Source: an uncultured Clostridia bacterium
GTDB lineage: Bacteria; Bacillota; Clostridia; Lachnospirales; Anaerotignaceae
Assembly: GCA_937901125.1 (NCBI GenBank)
Contig: CALCGT010000053.1
Coordinates: forward strand, 1 to 8,938
Direction: 5' to 3'
Length of the DNA stretch: 8,938 nucleotides
The translations under genes were made by a program, and so were the position numbers. Shown here in pieces: positions 1 through 5,901 of the stretch (the stretch's first letter is position 1; each line of letters opens with the position of its first letter). The notes under the pieces are model-generated. The model searched no databases, had not been told where the DNA came from, and saw nothing but the letters and a program-made list of their open reading frames with translations.

Positions 1-62
1 TCAGCTGGGAGAGCATCTGCCTTACAAGCAGAGGGTCACAGGTTCGAGCCCTGTAACTTCCA
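1..62 (+). tRNA. tRNA-Val (UAC anticodon), 5' end cut by the window
   Basis: The window opens inside the D stem of a tRNA; about the first 11 bases (5' acceptor strand, positions 8-9 and the start of the D stem) lie outside. Visible parts are the D loop, an anticodon stem TCTGC/GCAGA closing the loop CTTACAA (anticodon TAC, so valine GUA codons), the variable loop, the T stem ACAGG/CCTGT with loop TTCGAGC, the 3' acceptor strand AACTTCC and discriminator A at 62. The CCA end is not encoded and would be added after transcription. A terminator follows at once, so this is the last gene of its transcript. Confidence 0.95.
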
Positions 63-80
63 CTTTTTTATTTTAAAACG

Positions 81-115
81 AAAGCACTAAGACCAAGGCG
101 GTTTTAGTGCTTTTT
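81..115 (+). terminator. Rho-independent terminator after tRNA-Val
   Basis: A 14-bp stem (81-94 with 100-113, including one G-U pair) closes a 5-nt loop AAGGC and is followed by a short T run. It ends the tRNA transcript and separates it from the next unit, which has its own promoter. Confidence 0.9.
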
Positions 116-208
116 CATTGTAAAAGAAACGGTCGAGACTGACAGGCGATTTTTGCGGCAGAGAAAAGGGAAAAAATAAAGGCTTTCGGGGCGATTCCCT
201 TTCGATTG

Positions 209-217
209 TGATATAAT
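209..217 (+). promoter_or_regulatory. Extended -10 promoter for the crtO-like/DUF6472 unit
   Basis: TGATATAAT fits the extended -10 form TGnTATAAT with a perfect TATAAT at 212-217. No good -35 box lies at normal spacing, as is common for extended -10 promoters. An 8-bp inverted repeat (AAAGGGAA 165-172, TTCCCTTT 195-202) sits where a -35 box or operator would be. A strong ribosome binding site (AGGAGG 235-240) follows about 18 nt downstream, giving a very short leader. Confidence 0.6.
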
Positions 218-249
218 GAGAAAAAGTCGCCAACAGGAGGGGAAAAATT

Positions 250-651
250 CTGGTAGAAAGCCTCTGGTTTGCACCTCGCAGGTGGGAAAAACGGTTTTAT
301 GGGACATTGGGAATCAAGAAATGGAAGAATGGAATGCCAACATATTTACCAAAGGATTTTTCACTAAAAGACTACACGCCGGCTGAGGTAGTTCAAAATA
401 TGTGCATTGTGGAGGTGGACCATGAAATGAATGTAATCTGCAGCTTTTTGCCCTTGCTTTATGCGCTCTGTCAGCCATGGCTGCGGCAGGAATGGGCTAT
501 TTTTGCCGTTACAGGCATTTTGGCTTTGGGGGCAGATGTGTCTTTTATATTGATGCAGCGATATAACCGCCCTCACATGATCGCATTACAGGGGGCTTGG
601 GAAAAAAGAAAACAGAATCAAGAGGAGGAAGAACATGCAGTCGAATTGTGA
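250..651 (+). CDS. CrtO-like family protein (glycosyl-4,4'-diaponeurosporenoate acyltransferase family), probable CTG start
   Basis: Small membrane protein of 133 residues if it starts at CTG 250. From memory of Staphylococcus aureus CrtO I recognise the order RFY...IKKWK near the N-terminus, a central Glu/His segment (IVEVDHE), a hydrophobic region, and the C-terminal MQRYNRP signature. In S. aureus CrtO adds the final acyl group of staphyloxanthin, but no other carotenoid gene is present here, so the substrate is unknown. The first ATG/TTG-type codon, TTG 307, falls inside the RFYGTLGIKKWK motif and has no ribosome binding site. The frame is open back to a stop at 217-219, and AGGAGG at 235-240 lies 9 nt before CTG 250 and 6 nt before ATT 247; no ATG, GTG or TTG is available there. 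Relative to CrtO (about 165 residues, from memory) the N-terminal membrane segment is missing. It could therefore be a compact family member or a 5'-degraded gene. It overlaps the next gene by 17 nt. Confidence 0.72.
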   Translation: MVESLWFAPRRWEKRFYGTLGIKKWKNGMPTYLPKDFSLKDYTPAEVVQNMCIVEVDHEMNVICSFLPLLYALCQPWLRQEWAIFAVTGILALGADVSFILMQRYNRPHMIALQGAWEKRKQNQEEEEHAVEL

Positions 652-814
652 AACTTGTATGTATTTTGGATATGATGAGGAATTTGAAGAATACTTCTGT
701 GAGGTGAACCTGGATGAGGATGAAATGGAGAAATTTTTGGCGGACAGCTTTCAAGGGGGATGTCCGTATTACCGCTTGGAGGACGAATACAAGACGGTGC
801 GAAAACAGATGTAA
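635..814 (+). CDS. Small four-cysteine protein, DUF6472-like
   Basis: A 59-residue protein starting at ATG 635, with AGGAGG at 623-628 six nt upstream; it overlaps the end of the crtO-like gene and is probably translationally coupled to it. It has Cys5 and Cys8 (a CxxC pair), Cys22 in an acidic stretch, and Cys43 in a GCPYYR motif near the C-terminus, an arrangement that suggests a small zinc-binding fold. The ending DEYKTVRKQM and the overall plan match what I recall of DUF6472, a family of unknown function widespread in Lachnospiraceae-type Clostridia. It is very acidic in the middle and has no signal peptide or membrane segment, so it is likely cytoplasmic. Length, start and downstream terminator all support a real gene. 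Function is unknown. Confidence 0.85.
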   Translation: MQSNCETCMYFGYDEEFEEYFCEVNLDEDEMEKFLADSFQGGCPYYRLEDEYKTVRKQM

Positions 815-821
815 AACAAAG

Positions 822-864
822 GTCGAAACAAGATAACATAGCACTATCCTGTTTCGGCTTTTTT
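822..864 (+). terminator. Terminator of the crtO-like/DUF6472 unit
   Basis: A 14-bp stem (822-835 with 845-858, including G-U pairs) closes a 9-nt loop and is followed by six T residues. It starts eight bases after the DUF6472-like stop codon. It also lies just beyond the end of the minus-strand remnant, so it may have served both directions. Confidence 0.88.
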
Positions 865-866
865 AT

Positions 867-1277
867 TTATCGTTCAAAGGTTACGGTATAGGAGCCTAAC
901 ACCTGTTCACAAGGGATTTTTGCTGCATTTTCTGCTGTGAGTGCCTGCTTTTCATATTGAACTATTTGTTTTGTCGGGTGGGCAGGAACAGATTTGTCAT
1001 CTGTGCTGATGCCATGTGCATCACCTTCGGCAAATTTCCATTGGAAGGAACAGTTGCAAAATTCCTTATTGCTGTCGATTTTTTCTGTAGGAACGAATGT
1101 TTTGCCGAAGAAACAGCCTTGGTTATCCCCTTCCGCGGGGCAGCTGCCAACGATACCAACGTTGGCATAGGTGATTTCCAGAAAAGGGGCACGGAAAGTT
1201 GTTGTTTTTGATTCAGTATAAAGTGAAAAACAGAGGAAAGCAGTGCTTGATTGATATTCCCTCAGAATTTGGATATA
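867..1277 (-). pseudogene. Start-less C-terminal remnant of an unrecognised cysteine-containing protein
   Basis: On the minus strand one frame stays open for 136 codons, from after an in-frame TAG (1278-1280) to the stop TAA at 867-869. It holds no ATG, GTG or TTG that could be a sensible start: only CTG codons, plus one GTG about 10 codons from the end. The translation reads like real protein: from about 1213 downwards it runs TFRAPFLEITYANVGIVG, then CPAEGDNQGCFFGKTFVP, then FCNCSFQWKFAEGDAHG, and ends GSYTVTFER. Composition is balanced, and five cysteines fall in C..C and CNC patterns. I do not recognise the family. fruK and its promoter occupy the place where the N-terminus should be, so this looks like the 3' end of a gene truncated by rearrangement. 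A non-canonical start is possible but less likely. It is transcribed, if at all, antisense to the fruK promoter region. Confidence 0.55.
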
Positions 1278-1279
1278 CT
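1251..1279 (+). promoter_or_regulatory. Sigma-A-type promoter of fruKA
   Basis: TTGATA at 1251-1256 and TATACT at 1274-1279 are separated by 17 bp, each close to the vegetative consensus. Transcription would start near 1286, giving a leader of about 25 nt before the fruK start. I see no convincing CcpA (cre) site or other operator around it. Confidence 0.75.
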
Positions 1280-1309
1280 AACAGCAATTTACGAAACGGA
1301 GGGATGGAT

Positions 1310-2236
1310 TTGATTTATACACTGACAGTGAATCCTTCGGTGGATTATGTGGTGCAGATGGGCGAATTCCGCCCGGGTATGGTGAACCGTGCCATAGGCG
1401 AGGCGGTCTTTTCCGGCGGGAAGGGCATTAACGTAGCCATTATTTTGCAGAATCTTGGGGTGGCAAATCGGGCTCTGGGGTTTCTGGCGGGCTTTACGGG
1501 GGATTTCATTGAGGCAGACCTAAAGGAGCAGGGCTGTCAGACGGATTTCGTGCGCCTTGCCAAGGGATTTTCCCGCATCAATGTGAAGCTGAAGGGACAG
1601 GAAGAGAGTGAGATCAACGGCGGCGGGCCTGCGGTGGATCAGGCAGCCATGGAGCAGCTTTTGGAAAAGATCAACGCCCTGCAAAAGGGTGATATGCTCA
1701 TTATTTCTGGCAGCATCCCTCCATCTTTGCCCAAGGACTTTTATGAAAAGATACTGGATCTGTTGGAGGAACGGGGCATCTATACGGTGGTGGATGCCAC
1801 GGGAGAGGTGCTGCTGAAAACGTTATGGTATGAGCCTTTTCTCATCAAGCCAAATCACCAGGAGTTGGAAGAACTGGCTCAAAGCAGACTTTTTACTCGG
1901 GAAGAGATTATTGCCCAAGGGAAACGGCTGCAAGAAATGGGGGCGAAAAACGTACTCATTTCTCTGGCAGCAGAGGGAGCTGTCCTTCTGACATCGGATG
2001 GGGATACTTTATTTGCAGAAGCACCCCGGGGAAAGGTGGTCAATTCCGTGGGAGCGGGGGATTCCATGGTAGGAGGCTTTGTGGCAGGCTGGTTGAAAAC
2101 GGGCAGCTATAAGGAAGCCTTGGGTTGGGGCGTTGCGGCGGGGAGCGCCAGCGCCTTTTGTGAAACACTGGCAACAGGGGAAGAAATTCGAAGATTATAT
2201 GATGAAAAAATCAAGATAACCAGCGGGACAGTATAG
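1310..2236 (+). CDS. fruK: 1-phosphofructokinase
   Basis: Phosphorylates fructose-1-phosphate to fructose-1,6-bisphosphate with ATP in the cytoplasm, feeding PTS-imported fructose into glycolysis. PfkB/ribokinase family: N-terminal IYTLTVNPSVDYVV, sugar-binding GGKGINVA (residues 36-43), ISGSIPPSLP (132-141), KPNHQELEEL (180-189), and the ATP/catalytic signature NSVGAGDSMVGGF (245-257) with Asp251 as the expected base. The 308 residues are normal for FruK. I chose TTG 1310 because GGAGGG (1298-1303) lies 6 nt before it and the protein then begins MIYTLTVNP as FruK proteins do. The alternative ATG 1304 abuts the ribosome binding site, and starts further upstream would run through the promoter. 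Tagatose-6-phosphate kinase (LacC) is the close alternative, but the adjoining fructose PTS gene 35 nt downstream favours FruK. Confidence 0.95.
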   Translation: MIYTLTVNPSVDYVVQMGEFRPGMVNRAIGEAVFSGGKGINVAIILQNLGVANRALGFLAGFTGDFIEADLKEQGCQTDFVRLAKGFSRINVKLKGQEESEINGGGPAVDQAAMEQLLEKINALQKGDMLIISGSIPPSLPKDFYEKILDLLEERGIYTVVDATGEVLLKTLWYEPFLIKPNHQELEELAQSRLFTREEIIAQGKRLQEMGAKNVLISLAAEGAVLLTSDGDTLFAEAPRGKVVNSVGAGDSMVGGFVAGWLKTGSYKEALGWGVAAGSASAFCETLATGEEIRRLYDEKIKITSGTV

Positions 2237-2271
2237 TTTCTTTGGGAAGTAGCCCGCTGAAGGAGGAAAAT

Positions 2272-4149
2272 ATGAGGATTTCGGAACTGTTGCAGAAAGA
2301 AAGCATTGCCATCGGGAAGAAACCACGGGGAAAAAATGCTGCCATTGACCAGCTGGTAGAGCTGCTGGCGAAAAGCGGCAATCTGAAGGATAAAGGAAAA
2401 TTCAGGCAGGCTATTCTGGAAAGAGAAAAGCTTTCTACCACGGGCATCGGCGAGGGCATTGCCATCCCTCACGGGAAAAGCAGTGCTGTGAAACGGGCGG
2501 CATTGGCGGCTATGGTTGTGCCCGAAGGGGTAGATTTCGAAAGTGCCGACGGGCAGGATGCCCATTTGCTGTTTATGATCGCTGTGCCGGAAAATGGGGC
2601 TGATCTGCACCTGGAGGTGCTGGAACGGCTGGCGGCTATGCTAATGGACGAGGATTTTCAGAAAAAACTGGTAGATGCGAAACATCCTTCCGACTTTTTG
2701 GATATTCTCTCGGCAGAAGAAGAAAAACGCTTTGCCAAGCCTGCGGAAGAAGGAAAAGCCGGCTATGATGTGCTTGCTGTAACTGCTTGCCCTACGGGTA
2801 TTGCCCATACCTTTATGGCGGCGGAAAGCCTGGAAAACAAGGCTAGAGAAATGGGCATCACCATCAAGGTAGAGACCAACGGCAGCGGCGGCGCGAAAAA
2901 CGTGCTGACGGCGGAGGAAATCAAAGAAGCCAAAGGCATTATCATTGCGGCGGATAAAAATGTGGAAATGGTAAGGTTTCGCGGGAAAAAAGTGCTGCAG
3001 GTGCCTGTGACGGATGGCATCCGCAAGCCGGATGTCCTTTTGAGCAAGATCATACAGGGGGAAGCCCCCGTATTTGGCGGAGGAGCAGAGGCGGAAGCGT
3101 CTAGCTCAGGAGAAGAAAAGAGGGGAGTAGGCAATAAAGTGTATCGTGACCTGATGAATGGGGTCTCCCATATGCTGCCCTTCGTCATCGGCGGGGGTAT
3201 CCTGATTGCATTGGCTTTCCTGCTGGATGATTACAGCATTGACCCTGCCAATTTTGGCTCCAATCTGCCCCGGGCGGCTTTTTTCAAAGCTATCGGGGAT
3301 GCGGCCTTTGGCTTTATGCTGCCCATTTTGTCGGGCTATATCTCCATGAGCATTGGGGACAGGCCTGCCCTTGCGCCGGGCTTTGTGGGCGGCTTTCTGG
3401 CGAAGGAAGGGGGCAGCGGCTTCCTGGGAGCACTGCTGGCAGGCTTTGCGGCGGGTTATCTGATCCTTGGTCTGCGGAAGATTTTTGATAAACTGCCCCG
3501 TTCTTTGGAGGGCATCAAGTCTATTTTGCTCTATCCTGTTTTTGGTATCTTCCTCATGGGGGTACTCATTCAAATCATCATCAATCCCCCTGTGGCGTGG
3601 CTGAATGAAGCTCTGTATGGCATGCTGGCGCGGATGGGGACTAGCAGCCGTGTACTTCTGGGCGTCGTTTTAGGGGGCATGATGAGTGTGGATATGGGCG
3701 GCCCCATCAACAAGGCAGCCTACGTATTCGGTACGGCTTCTTTAGCCAGCGATGAATTTCAGATCATGGCGGCGGTTATGGCTGGTGGCATGGTGCCTCC
3801 GCTGGCTTTGGCTTTGGCGGTGTTCTTTTTCCGCAATAAATTCAGCGAAAAGGAAAAACAATCCGGCGTAGCGAACCTTATCATGGGAGCATGCTTTATC
3901 ACAGAAGGGGCCATCCCCTTCGCAGCGGCAGACCCCCTGCGGGTACTTCCTTCCTGTATCATTGGCTCTGCGGTGGCGGGGGGACTGAGTATGTTTTTCG
4001 GCTGCGCCCTGCGGGCACCCCATGGCGGGGTATTTGTCCTGCCTGTCATCAGCCATCCCTTTGGTTTTCTGGCGGCAGTCATCCTCGGCGCTGTAGTAGG
4101 GATGGTGCTTCTGGGACTTTTGAAAAAGAATCTGCCCCAGACCCTTTGA
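2272..4149 (+). CDS. fruA: PTS fructose transporter, fused EIIABC
   Basis: Imports fructose across the cytoplasmic membrane while phosphorylating it to fructose-1-phosphate, using phosphate passed from HPr. The 625-residue protein carries all three domains. EIIA (about 1-145) has the phosphorylated histidine in GIAIPHGKS (His67). EIIB (about 165-262) has the phosphocysteine loop TACPTGIAHTFMAAE (Cys173). After a Gly/Ala/Ser-rich linker (about 265-285), EIIC (about 286-620) is multi-helix with GDRPALAPGF (362-371), DMGGPINKA (474-482) and ITEGAIPFAAADP (543-555). ATG 2272 is preceded by AAGGAGG at correct spacing. The gene lies 35 nt after fruK and shares its promoter. No DeoR-type FruR regulator precedes the pair in this window. 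I see no obvious terminator after it, so some transcription could run on into lepB. Confidence 0.96.
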   Translation: MRISELLQKESIAIGKKPRGKNAAIDQLVELLAKSGNLKDKGKFRQAILEREKLSTTGIGEGIAIPHGKSSAVKRAALAAMVVPEGVDFESADGQDAHLLFMIAVPENGADLHLEVLERLAAMLMDEDFQKKLVDAKHPSDFLDILSAEEEKRFAKPAEEGKAGYDVLAVTACPTGIAHTFMAAESLENKAREMGITIKVETNGSGGAKNVLTAEEIKEAKGIIIAADKNVEMVRFRGKKVLQVPVTDGIRKPDVLLSKIIQGEAPVFGGGAEAEASSSGEEKRGVGNKVYRDLMNGVSHMLPFVIGGGILIALAFLLDDYSIDPANFGSNLPRAAFFKAIGDAAFGFMLPILSGYISMSIGDRPALAPGFVGGFLAKEGGSGFLGALLAGFAAGYLILGLRKIFDKLPRSLEGIKSILLYPVFGIFLMGVLIQIIINPPVAWLNEALYGMLARMGTSSRVLLGVVLGGMMSVDMGGPINKAAYVFGTASLASDEFQIMAAVMAGGMVPPLALALAVFFFRNKFSEKEKQSGVANLIMGACFITEGAIPFAAADPLRVLPSCIIGSAVAGGLSMFFGCALRAPHGGVFVLPVISHPFGFLAAVILGAVVGMVLLGLLKKNLPQTL

Positions 4150-4172
4150 AAGAAATTACCATAGAAATAGCC

Positions 4173-4201
4173 TTGCACCTTTTTGTCGAATCTCGTATAC
4201 T
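4173..4201 (+). promoter_or_regulatory. Sigma-A-type promoter of lepB
   Basis: TTGCAC at 4173-4178 and TATACT at 4196-4201 are exactly 17 bp apart. This lets lepB be expressed independently of the fructose operon just upstream. The leader would be about 55 nt. Confidence 0.75.
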
Positions 4202-4261
4202 AATATGGAAAGAGAGACAGAAAATGACTTTCATTGAAAAAAAGAGCAAGGTTGGGATAAA

Positions 4262-4762
4262 GTGCAAGAATCAATACAAGAATGGGGAAAAGCAATCCTG
4301 CGGGCGGCGATCATCATTGTGGTACTGTTTTTTTTCTGCTGGCCTATGCGTTTGATGGGCAGTTCTATGGAGCCCACCATGGGCGACGGCGAGATCGTGC
4401 TGATGAATCGATTTGCGGCGCTGCAGGGAAATTATGAAAAGGGCGATATCGTCATGTTCCATTATTATGATGCGGATGGTAGCAAGACTGTGGTAAAACG
4501 GATCATTGCAACGGAAGGGGATACCATTCGTATTTTGGAGGATGGTGTGGAAGTAAACGGAGAAATTTTGCAGGAGGACTATACAGAAGGCGTGACTAAT
4601 GGTCTGGTGGATATGACAGTGCCCCAGGATACGGTATTTGTTATGGGGGATAACCGTCAGAGCAGCTATGACAGCCGCAATATGGGCGTCATTTCCTGTG
4701 ACGATTTGAAGGGAAAGGTGTTTTTCCGCATCTATCCGTTTCATGAATTTGGCAAAATATAA
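4262..4762 (+). CDS. lepB: Type I signal peptidase
   Basis: Membrane-anchored serine/lysine protease that removes signal peptides from exported proteins at the outer face of the cytoplasmic membrane. The 166-residue protein has one N-terminal transmembrane helix (about residues 11-27). It then shows the S26 motifs: GSSMEPTM with catalytic Ser35, GDIVMF (61-66), TVVKRIIATEGD with catalytic Lys79, and GDNRQSSYDSRNMG (129-142). Length is typical of the short Gram-positive SipS-like enzymes. The start is GTG 4262: the frame is closed by TGA at 4235-4237 and holds no ATG, TTG or other GTG in between. The ribosome binding site is weak (AAGG 4248-4251, 10 nt away), suggesting modest translation. It has its own promoter and is followed within 6 nt by structured repeat copy A, which probably terminates it. 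Confidence 0.95.
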   Translation: MQESIQEWGKAILRAAIIIVVLFFFCWPMRLMGSSMEPTMGDGEIVLMNRFAALQGNYEKGDIVMFHYYDADGSKTVVKRIIATEGDTIRILEDGVEVNGEILQEDYTEGVTNGLVDMTVPQDTVFVMGDNRQSSYDSRNMGVISCDDLKGKVFFRIYPFHEFGKI

Positions 4763-4767
4763 TCAGG

Positions 4768-4909
4768 AAAAGCACACTCAATTTGGTGGCGGCTTAAGAG
4801 AACATACTTTATGGATTTCATTGATTTCTTAAGCAGCACTGCGAGGATGCCCCGAAATAAGAAAACATTTTGTTTTCTTATGGGGACTCCTCAGGCGGAG
4901 TGTGCTTTT
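4768..4909 (+). repeat. Structured inverted repeat, copy A (3' end of lepB)
   Basis: A 142-nt element bounded by a perfect 12-bp terminal inverted repeat, AAAAGCACACTC (4768-4779) and GAGTGTGCTTTT (4898-4909), ending in a T run. Inside lie two hairpins. Hairpin 1 pairs GCTTAAGA (4792-4799) with TCTTAAGC (4827-4834). Hairpin 2 pairs GAGGA..CCCC..ATAAGAAAACA (from 4843) with TGTTTTCTTAT.GGGG..TCCTC (to about 4892). The 86-nt core 4786-4871 matches copy B (5994-6079, opposite strand) with about 7 differences counted by eye. As RNA it would fold as a stem enclosing two hairpins, and the outer arm plus T run would act as the lepB terminator. It may be a MITE-like dispersed element or a structured 3' end. 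No coding frame is evident in it. Confidence 0.85.
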
Positions 4910-4952
4910 TATGCGGAATTGTCATGGAAAACATGTAAAACATGCGTTTTTC

Positions 4953-4981
4953 TTATTGTATTTTTTGTGGTACAGTATAAA
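4953..4981 (+). promoter_or_regulatory. Possible promoter of the EamA transporter gene
   Basis: TATAAA at 4976-4981 is a reasonable -10 box, with only a weak -35 match (TTATTG, 4953-4958) 17 bp upstream. A promoter is expected here because copy A should terminate transcription from lepB. A tandem pair of AAAACATG units (4928-4935, 4937-4944) lies just upstream. Confidence 0.4.
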
Positions 4982-5010
4982 TAAGAATTTTCCAGAAAAG
5001 AAGGGATAGC

Positions 5011-5901
5011 ATGGGAAAAGATTTTTGGAAATATATCACGGCGGTACTGATTTTTGGTACCAATGGCATTGTAGCCAGCAAGATCGATCTGTCCAGCCAG
5101 GAGATCGTATTTTTTCGGGCAGGCATTGCCGGGCTGATCTTGATCGCTCTTTTTCTGCTGCTGCGGAAAAAAAGCAATGCTTTGCAGTATAAAAGGGAGT
5201 TTGGCTTTCTGATCATTGCAGGGATGGCAACGGGGGCAAACTGGCTGCTGCTCTATGAAGCCTTTCAGCAGGTAGGCGTAGGCACAGGAACCCTTTTGTG
5301 CTATTGCGGTACGGTCATCGTCATGGCATTGGGTCCTGTTTTGTTTCAGGAGAAGCTGACCCGGGAAAAATGCATCGGCTTTCTGGCTGTACTGACGGGC
5401 TTGATCTGCATCAACGGGCAGGCATTGCAGGAGGGCAAGACCCTTTGGGGGATGCTTTGCGGCATTTTGTCTGCGGTGATGTATGCGGTGCTTGTCATTG
5501 CCAATAAAAAAACACCCCATATCACCGGGGTGGAAAATCCTATGTGGCAGATTACCATTAGCTTTCTGGTGGTAACAGCGTTTCTGCTGTTCCGTGGGGG
5601 GCTGCCTGTGAAGGTGCCCGGGGAAAGCTGGCCTTTCGTGCTGCTGCTGGGGTGCTTGACGGGCATTGGCTGCTATTGCTATCTTTCCTCTATGGGAAGG
5701 CTGCCGGTGCAGACGGTAGCCATCTGCGGCTATCTGGAGCCCTTTGCGGCAGTGGTGCTTTCTGCAGCTCTGCTGAGGGAAAGCATGGCTCCCATGCAGA
5801 TGGCAGGAGCGGCGTTGATTTTGGGTGGAGCCATGTATGCGGAGCTGTCAGGAAAACGGGTCAGAAAAAACCAGGAAGCAGAAGGATACATCAGGATATA
5901 A
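5011..5901 (+). CDS. EamA/DMT-superfamily membrane transporter
   Basis: A 296-residue integral membrane protein with the usual two tandem EamA domains (about residues 8-138 and 148-280) and roughly ten hydrophobic segments. Typical features are the early small-residue helix FGTNGIVASK, the end of repeat 1 (ALGPVLFQEKLTREKCIGFLA), and the end of repeat 2, GYLEPFAAVVL followed by LLRESMAPMQMAG. Members export or import metabolites such as amino acids or nucleosides; the substrate cannot be read from the sequence. ATG 5011 has a modest purine-rich ribosome binding site (AAGGGA 5001-5006). The C-terminal tail is short and charged. The gene lies between the two inverted structured repeats, and its TAA overlaps the outer arm of copy B. 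It converges on a LysR-type gene that might regulate it, though this is only inference. Confidence 0.92.
   Translation: MGKDFWKYITAVLIFGTNGIVASKIDLSSQEIVFFRAGIAGLILIALFLLLRKKSNALQYKREFGFLIIAGMATGANWLLLYEAFQQVGVGTGTLLCYCGTVIVMALGPVLFQEKLTREKCIGFLAVLTGLICINGQALQEGKTLWGMLCGILSAVMYAVLVIANKKTPHITGVENPMWQITISFLVVTAFLLFRGGLPVKVPGESWPFVLLLGCLTGIGCYCYLSSMGRLPVQTVAICGYLEPFAAVVLSAALLRESMAPMQMAGAALILGGAMYAELSGKRVRKNQEAEGYIRI

Noticed and set aside
104..307. 67-codon minus-strand reading frame
   Set aside because: It runs through the tRNA terminator, the extended -10 promoter and the start of the CrtO-like gene. The translation has no recognisable features.
957..1211. 84-codon plus-strand frame, and a 76-codon minus-strand frame at 962-1192
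   Set aside because: Both are shadows of the start-less minus-strand frame at 867-1277, whose translation is far more protein-like, and neither has a convincing ribosome binding site.
1199..1309. Upstream extension of fruK
   Set aside because: The frame is open, but it crosses the fruKA promoter and lacks a ribosome binding site. FruK proteins begin at the MIYTLTVNP position.
4078..4260. Terminator between fruA and lepB
   Set aside because: I found no GC-rich stem with a T run in this interval, so read-through from the fructose operon cannot be excluded.
3891..4355. 154-codon plus-strand frame spanning the end of fruA and the start of lepB
   Set aside because: It is out of frame with two well-supported genes and has arginine- and tryptophan-rich shadow composition. 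An internal ATG at 4224 as a leader peptide for lepB has no good ribosome binding site.
4768..4909. Copy A as a riboswitch or a known large ncRNA
   Set aside because: It follows a stop codon and ends in a T run rather than preceding a gene, and I recognise no known riboswitch core. A structured repeat/terminator is the simpler reading.
4909..5520. 203-codon minus-strand frame across the EamA gene
   Set aside because: It is antisense to a clear transporter gene, with histidine- and glutamine-rich shadow composition.
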